From the NCBI GenBank assembly GCA_028752905.1, contig JAQNBH010000007.1, positions 41,705,872 to 41,769,871 of the forward strand: a DNA stretch of 64,000 nt, read 5' to 3'. The position numbers and the translations under genes are program-made. The notes under the pieces are model-generated. The model saw only the letters and a program-made list of their open reading frames with translations. It was not told the origin of the DNA and ran no database searches. Positions 23,295-35,058 of this stretch are shown in pieces; within the stretch, counting starts at the first letter, position 1; every line of letters starts with the position of its first letter. Origin of the DNA: Cladorhizidae sp. MBARI D1340-BT2 (taxonomy: Eukaryota > Porifera > Demospongiae > Poecilosclerida > Cladorhizidae).

Positions 23295-24428
23295 TCAGAA
23301 CACACAATACAATGCAGCACAGACTAGAAACCACACCCAGTGATGGTTGCACATGAGAGTCGCTGCAGCTCCACTTGCAGTTTCTTGAGTAGTGATAACA
23401 GTTCCTCGAGGAATCGCAGTGCTACCTGGAGACAGGGTACCACTTGTACCTCCATTGCTGCCTGCAATGAAGTCTCTTACATTCTTCCTATTCAGCTCTT
23501 GAACAACTTCATACACAGTCATTTCAAGCTGTACAAAATCAATGAGCACAACGTTCAAAGTCTTCCCATCCATCCTGAGGAAATTGAAGCATGCAGTGGA
23601 AGCATTCAGAATAAGACTGTTGCAAGTATTCTGTGCAAAATGGAGGCATAGATCCAAGTTGAATGCATTCAAGATCACAATGTCATTTTTGTTGGTGTCT
23701 TTGCATATTGGTTGTTCTTCTGCTCCTCTGAGGATAGCGCATGTACTTCCCCATCTGCTGGGCTCCATGGTAGTGTAGGGAGGTGGATGAAGCCAAGGTT
23801 TTGATGCCAGGGGACCTAGAACCAACTCCTGGTCAAATAATAAATAATACAAAGATTCTCTCATTTGTTTCAACGGCGTGCCTCAGAGTAGGCCAAGTGT
23901 TACCATTTGATGTGAAATAAGTGCTCATCTTTGTAGTAGCTGCTCCTTCACCCCATCGTTGCTCAAGGATGTCTGCGATCATCTGACCAGCTAGTGGAAG
24001 ATCTTCTGCAGGGATGTTGTTGGTGAAGTACAAGCCAATTATTTCAGTGCTATTGACCCTCATCCATTCATCTACTTGTTGGAAGATATGAATGATGGTT
24101 CCACCATATCTGTATCCAAACCGAGTACTACCTGATAAACTGCCCTGACATGACACAAGTCTACTTGTGTTCAAGTCACCAAAATCAGGAATGTCACACG
24201 TCTTTGGGAGAATGCATATGTCAAGACCCAGGAATCGTATACCTAGGTCTAGCTGGTCAGTAATAGAGAGGTTCTGATTCCTAAAGATACAGTCAGACTG
24301 AGAGGATATGCCTCCCTGGCAGTTTCTGACTGATCCATTAAATCCTGATCCTGCTGCATGGGATCCCGGGAGAGTGATCTGATTGAACCTCAGCTCGCAA
24401 TACTCTGACCGTCCATTACAATTTTGGG
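23295..24428 (-). pseudogene. PI-PLC-like phosphodiesterase copy, frameshifted
   Basis: The minus-strand exon begins after a TTCCTGTTACAG acceptor (24429-24430) and runs to the stop at 23295. It encodes the same protein as 58801-59924, including the LPGSHAAGSGFNGSVRNC and LDLGIRFLGLDICI motifs and the NTWPTLRHAVETNERIFVLF segment. A 7-base insertion near 23838-23848 (CAAATAATAAATAATAC against CAAATAATAC in the other copy) shifts the frame right after IFVLF. Downstream sequence remains closely similar, so the break looks recent. A 3-base difference (SRWGST against SWEGT) keeps frame. Confidence 0.85.
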
Positions 24429-24731
24429 CTGTAACAGGAAGGAAGAAAACAACTCCTCACAATTTGTACATTGACAAGATAAGGTGAGAGGTAATAGTTT
24501 CAATATATTAGGTGACTCAGCTTGGAACATATATTACAAGAGCTATTCGCAAGTTGCAATTGAAAGGCGATGAGACAAGACAACTCTACAGCTCTTCTTC
24601 ACATTTTGTGTAATAGGAACTTGCCAACTTCAAACTCCGAAGATGCAGGAGCGCACTAATCCATAAAAAGCACATAGACCAAGAACGGCTTTTTATAATG
24701 CTTAACGGTAATCACCACAGTCATGGCTTTG

Positions 24732-24947
24732 TCAAGTAATTAAGTGTGTATAATGGCACATTACCACAGTCATGGCTTTGATCAAGTAATCAAGAAGAGA
24801 TAAAGGATCAGTACGCCTGATTTGGTCAACTGATTTTATTCGTGGCAGGAGTCTAATGGGAATGTTACTGGCTATGAAGTCATTGTTACACTGCATCACA
24901 CATGCCTGAAGTAGGGGTAGTCCATCAGTATGTGTATATATTATCAT
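24732..24947 (-). other. Exon-like open segment of unknown identity
   Basis: The minus strand reads CVMQCNNDFIASNIPIRLLP and RIKSVDQIRRTDPLSLLDYL between a CCCCTACTTCAG acceptor-like site and a GTAATG donor-like site. It looks like protein sequence but I do not recognise it. The other duplicate (about 60190-60290) lacks most of it. It could be a 5' exon of the adjacent PI-PLC-like gene on the same strand, or chance. Confidence 0.25.
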
Positions 24948-24989
24948 AAAAAGAAATTGGGAAGTTTCACTCTTTACCTGAAGTAGAGA

Positions 24990-25230
24990 TTCTAGTAGGG
25001 ATTATAATCTCACTGCTAAAAACACAGGAAATCTCTAAACTCGCTGCTATAGATACATGGGTAATCTCTAATCTCGCTGCTAAAGACACATGGGTAATCT
25101 CTAATCACGCTGCTAAAGACACGGAAATCTCTAATCTCGCTGCTAAAGACACATGGGAAATCTCTAATCTCGCTGCTAAAGACACATGGGTAATCTCTAA
25201 TCTCACTGCTAAAGTGGGAAACCTTTGTGG
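24990..25230. repeat. Minisatellite GCTGCTAAAGACACATGGG
   Basis: About seven copies of a 32-33 base unit (TAATCTCGCTGCTAAAGACA then CATGGGAAATCTC). It is paralogous to 60345-60565, where unit number and order differ. Confidence 0.85.
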
Positions 25231-25285
25231 AATCTAGTAATTTAGCAGCTGTGTCACGTGATCCAAGTTGTCATCAATCCAGTAC

Positions 25286-25365
25286 GCTAGCTCTATAAAA
25301 AGAGTTTGCTCTATTTGTACTCGTGCATCCATTACCTCAGTTCATGAAAGATTAACCAAGGTATG
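25286..25365 (+). promoter_or_regulatory. Candidate TATA promoter and first exon
   Basis: GCTCTATAAAAAGAG at about 25290-25304 resembles a TATA box, and AACCAAGGTATGTAAGG near 25355-25370 has a splice donor form. Both are kept in the duplicate near 60650 and 60715. No downstream coding exon is recognised. A non-coding transcript or a small unknown gene are both possible. Confidence 0.35.
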
Positions 25366-25878
25366 TAAGGTCACAAAGTGTGGGTCCTATGAATGCATTC
25401 TTGTTAGCAAATGTAATTACGGACTTCTTTACATTCTGAATACGCAAGATAAAAGACAAATCAAGTTTTGCAGACTTGCAAGCATATAATTACATTATAG
25501 GGCTCACACTTATAGTGCATATAACATATTATCATGAATGTACCAGAAAACAAATGTGAGGGGTGTGCAAAGCTTCAGTGCACAAACACATCTCCCCTCT
25601 AAGATTTGCAGGTTTGCGGAAGACGCAGAAGGCTATATGCAGGGTTGTGGCTGGCAAATACCATACAGTGCTAGTTATACGAGACCTTTCCACACCATAT
25701 AAGGTCAGTTCCCTCATAGGCAGAAAATTGACTGCACAGACATGCATCAGTTATCTTAACCCTTAGAACCCTATGCTCCCTAATATGTGTGTGCCTGCCA
25801 CCCTGTGGTCCTGGAGAGAAAAAATTACTAAAAAGTTTAAGGGGTGACATCTTCAAACTTTAATTTTTATTTTTTTAA

Positions 25879-26573
25879 CCTGTGGTTACAACTTTAGAGC
25901 TCAGTAGATTCTGCAAACTTCATGGTATGGACTTGATATATAGCTCAAAAGATAGGTCTCTCTGTGTGCTCTCTTTTGATACTAAAATATGTTTCATAGG
26001 TATAACTATAGGCAAGTTACTAGACCCTAAAGTGGAGGGATCTCAAAAACCTGCATCCCAAAGTCCCCATCCAGAATAACTCCAGATTGCTAAGTGCAAA
26101 AAAAAATTAAATTGGTACGAGTGGCTAGAGGAAGCTCTAGAGCATGCAATGACCTTTTTCATTAGGCGTTAAAAATTTATTACCTGGTCAAGCGCGCGGG
26201 TGGAAAATTGAAAGCGGTGACACATCAATGCGTTCAATTTTCCAAACGCGCGCTTGACCAGGTAATCAATTTTTAACGCCTACTCAAAATGGTCCTTGTA
26301 TGCTCTAGAGCTTCCTCTAGCCACTCGTACCATTTTTAATTTTTTTGCACTTCGCAACTCGGAATGGTTTTGGCCGGCGGTTTTCGGGTGCAGGTTTTTG
26401 AGGGCCCTCCGCTTTAGGGTCTAGTAACTTGCCTATAGTTATACCTATGAAACATATTTTAGTATCAAAAGAGAGCACACAGAGAGACCTATCTTTTGAG
26501 CTATATATCAAGTCCATACCATGAAGTTTGCATAATCTACTGAGCTCTAAAGTTGTAACCACAGGTAAAAAAA
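25879..26573. repeat. 690-base foldback (inverted repeat)
   Basis: The left arm begins CCTGTGGTTACAACTTTAGA and the right arm ends with its reverse complement. The axis is near 26225, between GGTGGAAAATTG and CAATTTTCCAAACG. Arms of about 300 bases are highly similar, with differences mostly near the axis and around 26340-26400. A related foldback occurs at 38340-41830. Confidence 0.9.
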
Positions 26574-26596
26574 TAAAAATATTTTTAATGCAGATG

Positions 26597-26675
26597 CCCC
26601 CCCCCCCCCCCCCTTAAAGTTGATTATAATGCCAAAAAAAAAAAAAAAAAAAATGGGGGGGGGGGGGGGGGGGGG
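26597..26675 (+). repeat. Consecutive homopolymers C17, A20, G21
   Basis: A run of 17 C, then after 20 bases a run of 20 A, then a T and a run of 21 G. Such runs are unstable and error prone in sequencing, so exact lengths are uncertain. Confidence 0.9.
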
Positions 26676-27554
26676 AAAGGGAAAAAAATGCCGAAAAACC
26701 GGCCGCTCGGGTATATACCACTCTAGGTATCGGCCGAAAAACCGGCCGCTCGGGGTCTAAGAGTTAATGTCTACCCGGGTTCGCGGTTCAGCTCCATTCC
26801 AAATATTCAGCTTTTCAAAACACCACCAATATGTGCTGCATGAACTCAAACACACACACACCAAAAAACAAGCATTTGCCACCGCGATTAGCGGCTGGTC
26901 ACTGGCATGCCCTGAGAGAGATTACTGAGTTGGGAAGGCAAGGAGATTGTGATGTGCAACTTGTGCAGTGGCTGAAATGAAGAGGGGTATTTTTACTTTG
27001 TTCAGAAGCTATGTGTGACCTTTACAAACACGACTTATTTAGTCACTTTTACAACATTCATTAGTCATACAACATAGAGGGTACACACATGCGAGAGCAA
27101 TATGCATTATATGGAGGACAGTCAAGGAAGGCACCTTGAAAGGATATGCAATACTGAAGCTAAGAATAGAACCAGAAAAATACCCACAAAATCTGCCAAG
27201 TCAGTTACAGTGCAGTGCCATCTTCCTATTTTCTATCTCTCTGTGTCTACCTATCTCTCTGTCTATCTATCTATCTTATCTATCTAACTGTCTGTATGTC
27301 TGCTATCTAGAAATAACATAGAAAACTACACCTTCCTCTGTGCTCAACTATACAAGAACAAAACTATATAAACATTTGTTATCATTTTTCAAGTATTTTT
27401 ATGTATTTGTTTGTTAGTTTGTTTGATGTTGTGTTGTTGTGTACATCATGGCTGAGCGCTGGAGAACTAGACCAAGTCAGAGTTCTACAAAGTTGAATTC
27501 AGAGCTTCTGGAACTCCATGATTTTAACACCTGTTCCAAATTGTTTATCCTTCC

Positions 27555-27730
27555 TTGTCCACTACACATATCAATGCCTTGTTGCTATTGGTACCTATAT
27601 CCACATACACCATGTTGGCCACTACACATATCAACACATGCTATGCCTTGTTGCTATTGGTACCTATATCCGCATACACCATGTTGTTCACTACACATAT
27701 CAACACATGCCATGTCTTGTTGCTAATGTT
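27555..27730. repeat. 68-70 base repeat CATGTTGTCCACTACACATA, short array
   Basis: About two and a half copies of a unit containing CCACTACACATATCAACACA and TTGTTGCTATTGG. The duplicate at 61890-62650 has about eleven. Confidence 0.85.
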
Positions 27731-28984
27731 GCCATGTGGGGACCAGCTGCAGACTCCTTCAGAGAATTGCACAGAACTCCCACCAACCGACAGATCTTTT
27801 AAACCACAGCCTCCTTTGAACTTAGTAATAGTTTGCCAGGAGCAGAAACTCCAAAGCAAACAGGTGTAGGACTGAGTGGAGCCAGTCATTCATGTTTGCA
27901 TCATTGATGAACTTACACTGCAGAACTGCTTTATTTTGGAATTGGTTGTTCATAGACATGCACTGGAGCATTTAGAGTCCTATCATTCTATAATGGTATA
28001 CAAGATGTGCGAAGGGGGAGAGAGATAGAAACATAGATCTTTGAAGATTTCTTCAACGAGGGTTTGTTTTGAGGTCTTCCGGTTTAAAGCCTCAAGGGCC
28101 GGTTCTCAATATGTCGCTGGCAACTAGCAACATGAAATGAAGAACACGTCATTTTTGTGATATTGGGAACATGAAGTAGCTTCGCTTGAATTAGACTCGA
28201 TTTCTATTCTAGCTCAAGTCACGACGAGTCAGTCGACACGTGTTGGTTTGCTTTATTTGTGTTTCTACCACCACAAAAATTAGATGAATGAGGAAAGGTT
28301 GATAGAGGCAGTGAGGAACTTTCCTGGCATCTTGAAGTACCCTACGAGTCATGTAGGGGTTGAAGGTTCATAAATTAATGAGTGGAGTTTGTAATTCCGA
28401 GTGAAAGTTCAATTTTGATAGTTCGATGCGATGCGATGCAATGAGGCCGCTATTGAGAACAGCTCGAAGTAATGTGACCCGGAACCAGGCACCACACAAT
28501 GCAAAGGCCTTGTGACATATTGTGAAGTCTTTAGGGAAGGCGCTGGGAATTTAAAAGCTGAAGCCCATAATTTAGGAAGTGAAGAAGCTAACATTGTGAG
28601 TTTGGGGTTGGGTCGCCATCGACCAGTAGGTCAATCCAATATCGGGAGTGAGAGAAATCACACTGAGGTTGGGGCCTTGCTTAGACATTATAAACTCGTT
28701 CATATTTTAGTGTCCCTGGTATGACTACTAGAAATAGCACAAACTGCAATGTTTTACATGTAGCAAGCCATAGGCCTAGTGCTAGGGCTAGGGCTAAGGC
28801 AAAACAGTGCTTGCTGAACAACAGTTAATCTAAAGCAGCTGGATACCTGTTCACTAGACCAAGTACCGGTATAGCTGGACACAAGCTAAGCAGTAAGCTG
28901 GGGCATGTGTTGAGGAAGAGCTAGGAGGAGTTCAGAAATTAAAGAGGAGACACGTGATCAGGAAGGAGAAGAAAGAAAGAGGAG

Positions 28985-29237
28985 AAAAAGGCAGAGGGGC
29001 GGGGGTAAGGAAGATGAGGGAGCAAGGTGAGGAAGATGAGGGAGCAAGGTGAGGAAGATGAGGGAGCAAGGTGAGGAAGAATGAGGGAGCAAGGTGAGGA
29101 AGATGAGGGAGCAAGGTGAGGAAGATGAGGGAGCAAGGTGAGGAAGATGAGGGAGCAAGGTGAGGAAGATGAGGGAGCAAGGTGAGGAAGATGAGGGAGC
29201 AAGGTGAGGAAGATAAGGGAGCAAGGTGAGGAAGTTG
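28985..29237. repeat. 22-base minisatellite GAGGAAGATGAGGGAGCAAG
   Basis: About eleven copies, purine-rich on the plus strand. The duplicate array starts at about 63980 and runs off the window end. Confidence 0.95.
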
Positions 29238-29790
29238 ACACTTAAAATCACTGGAAATATTGTAAGTGGATTACTTGGAACAATTGTATTGGGAATGATA
29301 TTTACAATGGAAGGGTGGAGTGGCGGAGGCCATGATCCTCATAGGGCTCATGGTGGTTTTAGAGATGGGCTTTGACAAGCTTCTTCGTGACGAGAGGTAT
29401 GTGAGGCGAGGAAGGGAGAACACCTTTTATGGCATTCTAATTTAACAAGGGGCATTCTAATTAATCAAGGGCATTCTAATTAAGTAAGGGGAGTTCTAAT
29501 TAAACAAGGTGTAGGACTCTATGCAGAGAGCAAATCTCTTGTACAAACCGACCAAAGGGAAGGAGGGCCCATTGTTGTGATTGTGCAGTTATTAAGATGG
29601 AGTGGAGGCCAATCCACTGGTGGGATGAAGATGGCTTGGATAAAAGTCTAGACTTCGACAAACATGCCCTCTGTCCCTAATTTAATATATTGGGGGTGGA
29701 AATAGTTGAGTAACTTGGGAGGACGGAGTATAGGAATGGTGTGGCATGAGTCAGTGTGGTGCACACTTTGTTGCCTACTAGTTAGAAATA
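29238..29790. other. No recognisable gene; short 20-base repeat
   Basis: Four copies of GGCATTCTAATTAANNAAGG-like units lie at about 29430-29510. Otherwise nothing is recognised. Confidence 0.5.
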
Positions 29791-29794
29791 GAGA

Positions 29795-30220
29795 GCTATA
29801 GGGCATGCTTAGCAATGGAGGCATGTACTGCAGCAGTGCATGCTTAGCAATGGAGGCATGTACTGCAGCAGGACATGCTTAGCAATGGAGGCATGTACTA
29901 CAGCAGGACATGCTTAGCAATGGAGGCATGTACTGCAGCAGGACATGCTTAGCAATGGAGGCATGTACTGCAGCAGGCATGCTTAGCAATGGAGGCATGT
30001 ACTCCGGTAGGGCATGCTTAGCAATGAAGGCATGTACTGCGGTAGGGCATGCTTAGCAATGGAGGCATGTACTGCGGTAGGGCACGCTTAGCAATGGAGG
30101 CATGTACTGCGGTAGGGCATGCTTAGCAATGGAGGCATGTACTGCGGTAGGGCATGCTTAGCAATGGAGGCATGTACTGCGGTAGGGCATGCTTAGCAAT
30201 GGAGGCATGTACTGCAGGAA
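29795..30220. repeat. 35-base minisatellite GGCATGCTTAGCAATGGAGG
   Basis: About twelve copies; the second half of the unit is CATGTACTGCGGTAG. Two sub-variants (GCAGCAGG in the left part, GCGGTAGG in the right part) are spatially segregated, showing local homogenisation. Confidence 0.95.
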
Positions 30221-30366
30221 GTGGATATGTTAGTTTAGGGGGGGGGGGGGGTGGTAATGTAGTGTGATTGTGTAGGAAGTAAACCAACAGGTGGTACGAG
30301 GCAGAGGAGGCTGATTCCAAAGCTAGATCTAATTATGAGCATATGGCTGGAGTCTGGTGGGTAAAG

Positions 30367-30572
30367 ACCAAGGCCTGGGTGCATGAAGTCCACTCAAATC
30401 TAAATACTGCCACATAAAAGATGTCCTCTTGTACCAACTTCCTGATGAAGGTAGAGCATCTGGTCGAAACATTGAGAGTTTATTTCAAGTTGATTATTGA
30501 GAAGGTTATTGCAATTTCATGTCAACTGAGAGTTCATTGAGTGTATTAGAATCTCCCTCTAGCTTCTACCTA
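30367..30572 (+). repeat. Second copy of the 1-203 repeat; start of block A'
   Basis: It is collinear with 1-203 from GACCAAGGCCTGGG to GCTTCTACCT. It contains an intact CTGATGA and GAAAC pair around the hairpin, although the hairpin has lost one base (GGTAGAGCATCTGGTC). Confidence 0.9.
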
Positions 30573-30935
30573 CAGTTCTGGGAATAATCTGTACATGTAT
30601 TAATCTCATCATTTTCTCATGCACTGCCTTCAGAAGAAGAAAAGGACTGAAACCAAGTGTGGCACACATGCTGCCTAGGACCATATAAATGTCTACACAG
30701 AACTGTAAAAACCCATCAACAGGTTACATTTAGATGTACAAGTGAATTTTAGGCTAGACTAGTTAATTGATTTTAGCAAATTCCTTTCAGAATGTAGATT
30801 CCAATGTATTCTGGCAGTTTTCCATACCACTGTCTCTATGAGTGCTTGTGGTCAGGTACAGCTAGCCTCATTTCAAATGTTTGTTGCCAAGGCCATAGCA
30901 TTAGCTTGCTCCTCCCCCTGTTGAATCAACTCCTG

Positions 30936-31183
30936 AGAAACAAGTTGCCTCCAGAGCACAACACCCAAGAAACAAATTCCCTCCAGAGCACAACACCTGA
31001 GAAACAAGTTGCCTCCGAAGCGCAATACCTGAGAAACAAGTTGCCTCCAGAGCACAACAGATGAGAAACAAGTTGCCTCCAGAGCACAATAGCTGAGAAA
31101 AAAGTTGCCTCCAGAGCACAACACCTGAGAAACAAATTGCCTCCAGAGCACAACACCCGAGAAGCAAGTTGCCTGCAGAGCAC
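30936..31183. repeat. 31-base minisatellite, paralogue of 8466-8730
   Basis: About eight copies of GAGAAACAAGTTGCCTCCAG plus AGCACAACA. Unit-specific substitutions are only partly shared with the other array. Confidence 0.9.
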
Positions 31184-31949
31184 AACAGAGTGCTTGGGAT
31201 TACCAACATGCAGCAGCGAGAGCTAGGGCTGGACCTAGGATAATGAAGGGCCTCAATAAAGATGCTCTCCTGGTAACAACACTGGCGTCAGCGATCACAT
31301 ATATTTTATAGGTAGCCTGGCAAACTTGGTCTCTTGGTGACTCCACCCCTTAATACAGACATGCCTGTTAAGAACCTTATGTTCAGCTGTCAGCATAATC
31401 TACACTGAGAGGGGGTGGTGGGTAACATGTCTTGTGTAATGTAGGAAGTTTGTTTGATAAGTTCAGTGAACTCCAGTGGATGTTTGCTATGATCAGGAGT
31501 GGAGAAAGAGAACGAGTGTGGAATGGGGTTCCTGTGGAGGGGAAGGAGAACTACAACCTCAGTTGCCTCTATCAGCCCACCACTAGTACTCCCTCCACCA
31601 TCACTACCCTCCCCTCCACATCACCTCCTCCCATCCAATATCACTACCCCTCACCATCACCTCTTCCCACTCCACCATCACAACCCTCCCTTCCACCATC
31701 ACCGCCCTCCTCCTCCACCACCTCTTTAAGCACTATCCACATCCCGACAATTCTCCCTATGAACAATGCTATTGAATAATTAGCATTGTGTCACATGACC
31801 CAAGGCTTGCCAAGCCATTAGGCAGGATGGTAACTAAAAGTTGTTTCTTGAAACTAACTGGGTTTGCTCCAGCACCAACAGAACTCTCTGCCAGAGCTGT
31901 AAGCTCAAAGTGCTTGGATCAACCCCATTATCAATACTCCATAGGTTAG

Positions 31950-32450
31950 TCCTAACATCAGCTAGGGTTAGGGTTAGGACAATAGCTAGGGTTAATGGCT
32001 AGGGTTAGGCCCGAGGCTGTGGCTAGCATTAAGGCTAGGGCAATGGCTACAGTTAGGTCATGGCTAGGGTTATGGCTAGAGTTAAGGCCATGGATGTGTC
32101 TAGGGTTAAGGCTAGGGCAATGGCCAGGTTAGGGTTAGGGAAGCGGTTAGGGTTAAGGCGAGGGTATTAGCCAGGGTTAGGGCCAGGGCAGGGGCTAGAG
32201 TTAAGACTAGGGCAATGGCCAGGGTCAGGAGGGTTAAGACTAGAGCAATGGCCAGGGTCAGGAGGGTTAAGACTAGGGCAATGGCCAGGGTCAGGAGGGT
32301 TAAGAGTAGGGCAATGACCAGGGTTTGGAGGGTTAAGACTAGGGCAATGGCTAGGGTCAGGAGGGTTAAGACTAGGGCAATGGCCAGGGTCAGGAGGGTT
32401 AAGACTAGGGCAATGGCCAGGGTCAGAAGGGTTAAGACTGGGGCAATTGC
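31950..32450. repeat. Telomere-like and 33-base GGGTTAAGACTAGGGCAATG array
   Basis: The left half is degenerate GGCTAGGGTTAGG. The right half has about eight clean 33-base units (AGGGTTAAGACTAGGGCAAT then GGCCAGGGTCAGG). This is more units than in the paralogue at 13300-13420. Confidence 0.9.
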
Positions 32451-33199
32451 TAACAATGATCTGATAGTAGTGCCAATAATGTCACATGATGATGTAATAC
32501 TAGGATAATGACCCGAAGAATAGCCCCAGAGATGACGAGCACTGCAACTCAGTCACTCCACCCCACCTGGACAATGCTGAGCATCATGTGATCCCTGCCA
32601 CATAGATGAGCAGGCACACTGCCCATATAAAGTACCTAGAGGTGGTATCTACTACTTGAAGACAGCACAGCATGAATGGCTGTATAACTTTAACTAGTAC
32701 TCATGTCCTTGTGAATAAGTGACAGCACATTCTTTGTCTTACAACACTGGCTAGGGGAGAGTGCTAGAGTTAGATACGAAACAACTTTGAACTCTGTATC
32801 CACAGTTGGTCCTAGATTTTCCGCGGCTGAGCCAGCAGGATAAACAGGTTTGGTCGGCTTCATTGAGAGAGGGGGAAATGATTTCACACCTATTGTGCTG
32901 GCAGTGAACTAGCATTGCACTCACAAGGTGCCTCCGTGGGGTCCAGACGACCTGAGGCAATATACTCAGCAGAATTGGATGAGCATCCTTCGCACATCAG
33001 AGAAGGCTGGACTCACCTCGTAGCTAGACAACCATTCTTGCAAGGGGAGGCGAGGCGCATGGGAAACCGGAACTCTCTCACTCTCTCTCTCTAAATATGT
33101 CCCTTCAGTTCTGTTCGCTGAAGCAACTCCCAGCATATGGCCCCACATGGCCCCGCATGGCTAACTAGGCAGAACCATTACCTCCCACCTCACGCACGC

Positions 33200-33320
33200 A
33201 AGCATGTTTTCAAGTAGTGGATACCACCATCCTTATATGGCAGTGTGCCTGCTCATCTAGGGGTCACATGATGCTCAGCATTGTCCAGATGGGATGGAGT
33301 GACTGATGGCCAACTAGAAA
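33200..33320. repeat. Inverted copy of 32530-32665
   Basis: The reverse complement of this stretch matches CAGTCACTCCACCCCACCTG and ATGAGCAGGCACACTGCC at 32540-32620. A local inverted duplication lies at the edge of block A'. Confidence 0.8.
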
Positions 33321-35050
33321 GAACCATTACCTCCTACTCACGCACGCACCATACATTATATGCCCACTAAGTAGCCAGTTTTCTCCGTCCATGGAGAGCT
33401 GCAGTAGGTGTGTGTACCACACAAAGATAACTTTCTGTATCATCATGACAAAAATACCCCACCTCCATGGCTATAGCACGTGGGTGAATTTAAGTAACTA
33501 CGTCAGAATGAAATTCCAGCCTCCTCTCCTGTCCAGCCAATTCTCACTTGCCAGTTTTCTTTCCTCTAGTTTCGAACCTACCGCCAGTTTCTCGATCTTT
33601 CTCTTCACCATGATGACCATTCCTTATTTATATAAGCCCGCTATGTTTAGGACGGGTGACCCATTCATATTATCTTACATGTTATTCCCAACAGCTAATG
33701 TATGCAGATGATGCTAAATGTGGGAGATCAATCAAGAACTCTGTGAATATGTGGTAGACACATAGACATGTACATAAATAGATGCATGCACTATATGCTG
33801 CAATAGCAAGGTCTTCATCCAATTCCCCGAGAAGAATATGTGAATGACAGAAAAGACAGTCTTCTAAACTTGAGAGGCAAGTGGAGAATGCCAGGATGGC
33901 AACGAGGTCAGAGGTTGCAACACTTCTGAAAATTATGATTAACTTGCCAGCAATCTGTCTCGGGGTTCAGAGTGGTGCATTAGAATTAGCCAAGATGATG
34001 ATGTGCACCATCAGCTGCTGCTGTTTGGTTTGTACACCAACATGTGGTTGTCCACATCATAATTAGATGCAAGTGGGGTCATCTTCAAACAGATCTCTAG
34101 CCCACTGGATCTGAGATGCTAAGCTAGTGGACTGCTGCTAAATTCCCAATAAAGAATTCCTTTAATATTTTTAAAATATATTTAAATTTATATATTAAAT
34201 TAAGGCCCTAATAGAGCCACCCATGTGCCTTGCAGGAACATACAGGCCCCAACAGAGAAAAAAGTGCAAAGTTCATGATCAGACAAACACATACACATAC
34301 ATACATGTACTGATGGACAATATATGATTTGTTTGTTTGTTAAGCTTGCTTTATACTTGTGTGGGACAAAATTGGGAAGCAACTTGTACAGTGCATTCTG
34401 CACACTAAATTAAGGCCAGTGAGGACATTAGGGCTCATAGGAAAATATTTTGGACTATGTATGATACCTTGGTAATGCACAAACTGCATTAGATGTGGCT
34501 TTCCAAGAGTATTATATTTAAATGGGTCTGGTCTTACCCTAGCAATAACTGTTGGCACTGATGGGTGTCTAGGGCCCAGTTCAGGTCTACCTCTATAGGT
34601 CTGCATTTAAACTCTATATGCATAGCATACATTGGCAAGTCTTGCCCCACACAGTTTGTATACAAGAGAAGAGCAGACTACATGTCTCTCAAACAAGTGA
34701 TACCCATGCATTCAGCATACAAATTTAATCACTTGTGCCTCCCTCAGGCTTGGCTATTATTATAAGAGGACTGCACAGCTGTCATATTTTAAACTTAGCT
34801 CACAGCACCTCAAGTGACTGCAATAGTGAGGCTTCATGCAGGTTGCATTGAGACACAGCCAGGTGGGGAGAGAGGAACAAATATCATCTCTTTTTGCATA
34901 GCTTTAGGATGGGGGAGGGGAGGTGGAAATGACTGGGAAGCAGAAGTAATCCTACGCTAACAGTGAAATCTCGGTGCTTCCTAAAACTACAACGAGTACG
35001 ATTTATCACCTATCTAGTAATAAGTCTTTGCTAAGTCCAGCCTGAAGGCC
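33320..35050. other. No recognisable gene
   Basis: Only short open frames without family motifs occur on either strand. In unit 1 the corresponding interval is filled by the 36-base minisatellite and a hAT fragment. Confidence 0.5.
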
Positions 35051-35058
35051 GAATACAT

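Larger units (their letters stand above)
25756..26767. mobile_element. TTAA element (piggyBac-like ends) carrying a long hairpin
   Basis: TTAA lies at 25756-25759 and 26764-26767. The left end CCCTTAGAACCC and the right end (reverse complement CTCTTAGACCCC) match each other and match the element at 437-1908. The paralogous empty site at 61101-61112 reads GTTATC-CCAA-TG, so the insertion occurred after the duplication, or was lost precisely from the other copy, with two T to C changes in the TTAA. No transposase is encoded. Most of the interior is one long inverted repeat. Confidence 0.85.
22053..29030. repeat. Duplication block C (matches 57571-64000)
   Basis: The block is collinear and same-orientation with 57571 to the window end. 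In the 152 bases from 23295 I count 8 mismatches to 58801 onward (about 5 percent). The main differences are a 1-kb TTAA element at 25760-26763 present only here, a longer CATGTTGTCCACTAC array in the other copy (61890-62650), and about 120 bases near 24790-24910 missing from the other copy. The block carries a PI-PLC-like gene on the minus strand. Confidence 0.95.
30836..33199. repeat. Duplication block A' (matches 8384-14149 without the insert)
   Basis: The block is collinear with block A across its whole length. The TTAA at 31350-31353 is the empty target site for the Mutator-like element. It contains the 31-base minisatellite (30936-31183), the exon-like segment (31440-31580), the CCACCATCAC tract and the telomere-like array. 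Confidence 0.95.

Noticed and set aside
25563..25766. A 67-codon conserved host gene shared with 60914-61186
   Set aside because: The frame is open in both duplicates, but most differences between them change amino acids, as expected for non-coding sequence.
26768..26800. tRNA-like B box (GGTTCAGCTCC) as a SINE head
   Set aside because: No matching A box or cloverleaf could be drawn, and the duplicate near 61125 does not improve it.
27439..27726. A gene starting ATGGCTGAGCGCTGG
   Set aside because: The duplicate at 61791 has a stop after 15 codons, and the rest of the frame lies in a repeat array.
28932..29251. A Leu/Pro/Ser-rich protein on the minus strand
   Set aside because: It is simply the reverse complement of the 22-base GAGGAAGATGAGGGAGCAAG array, open in all three minus frames.
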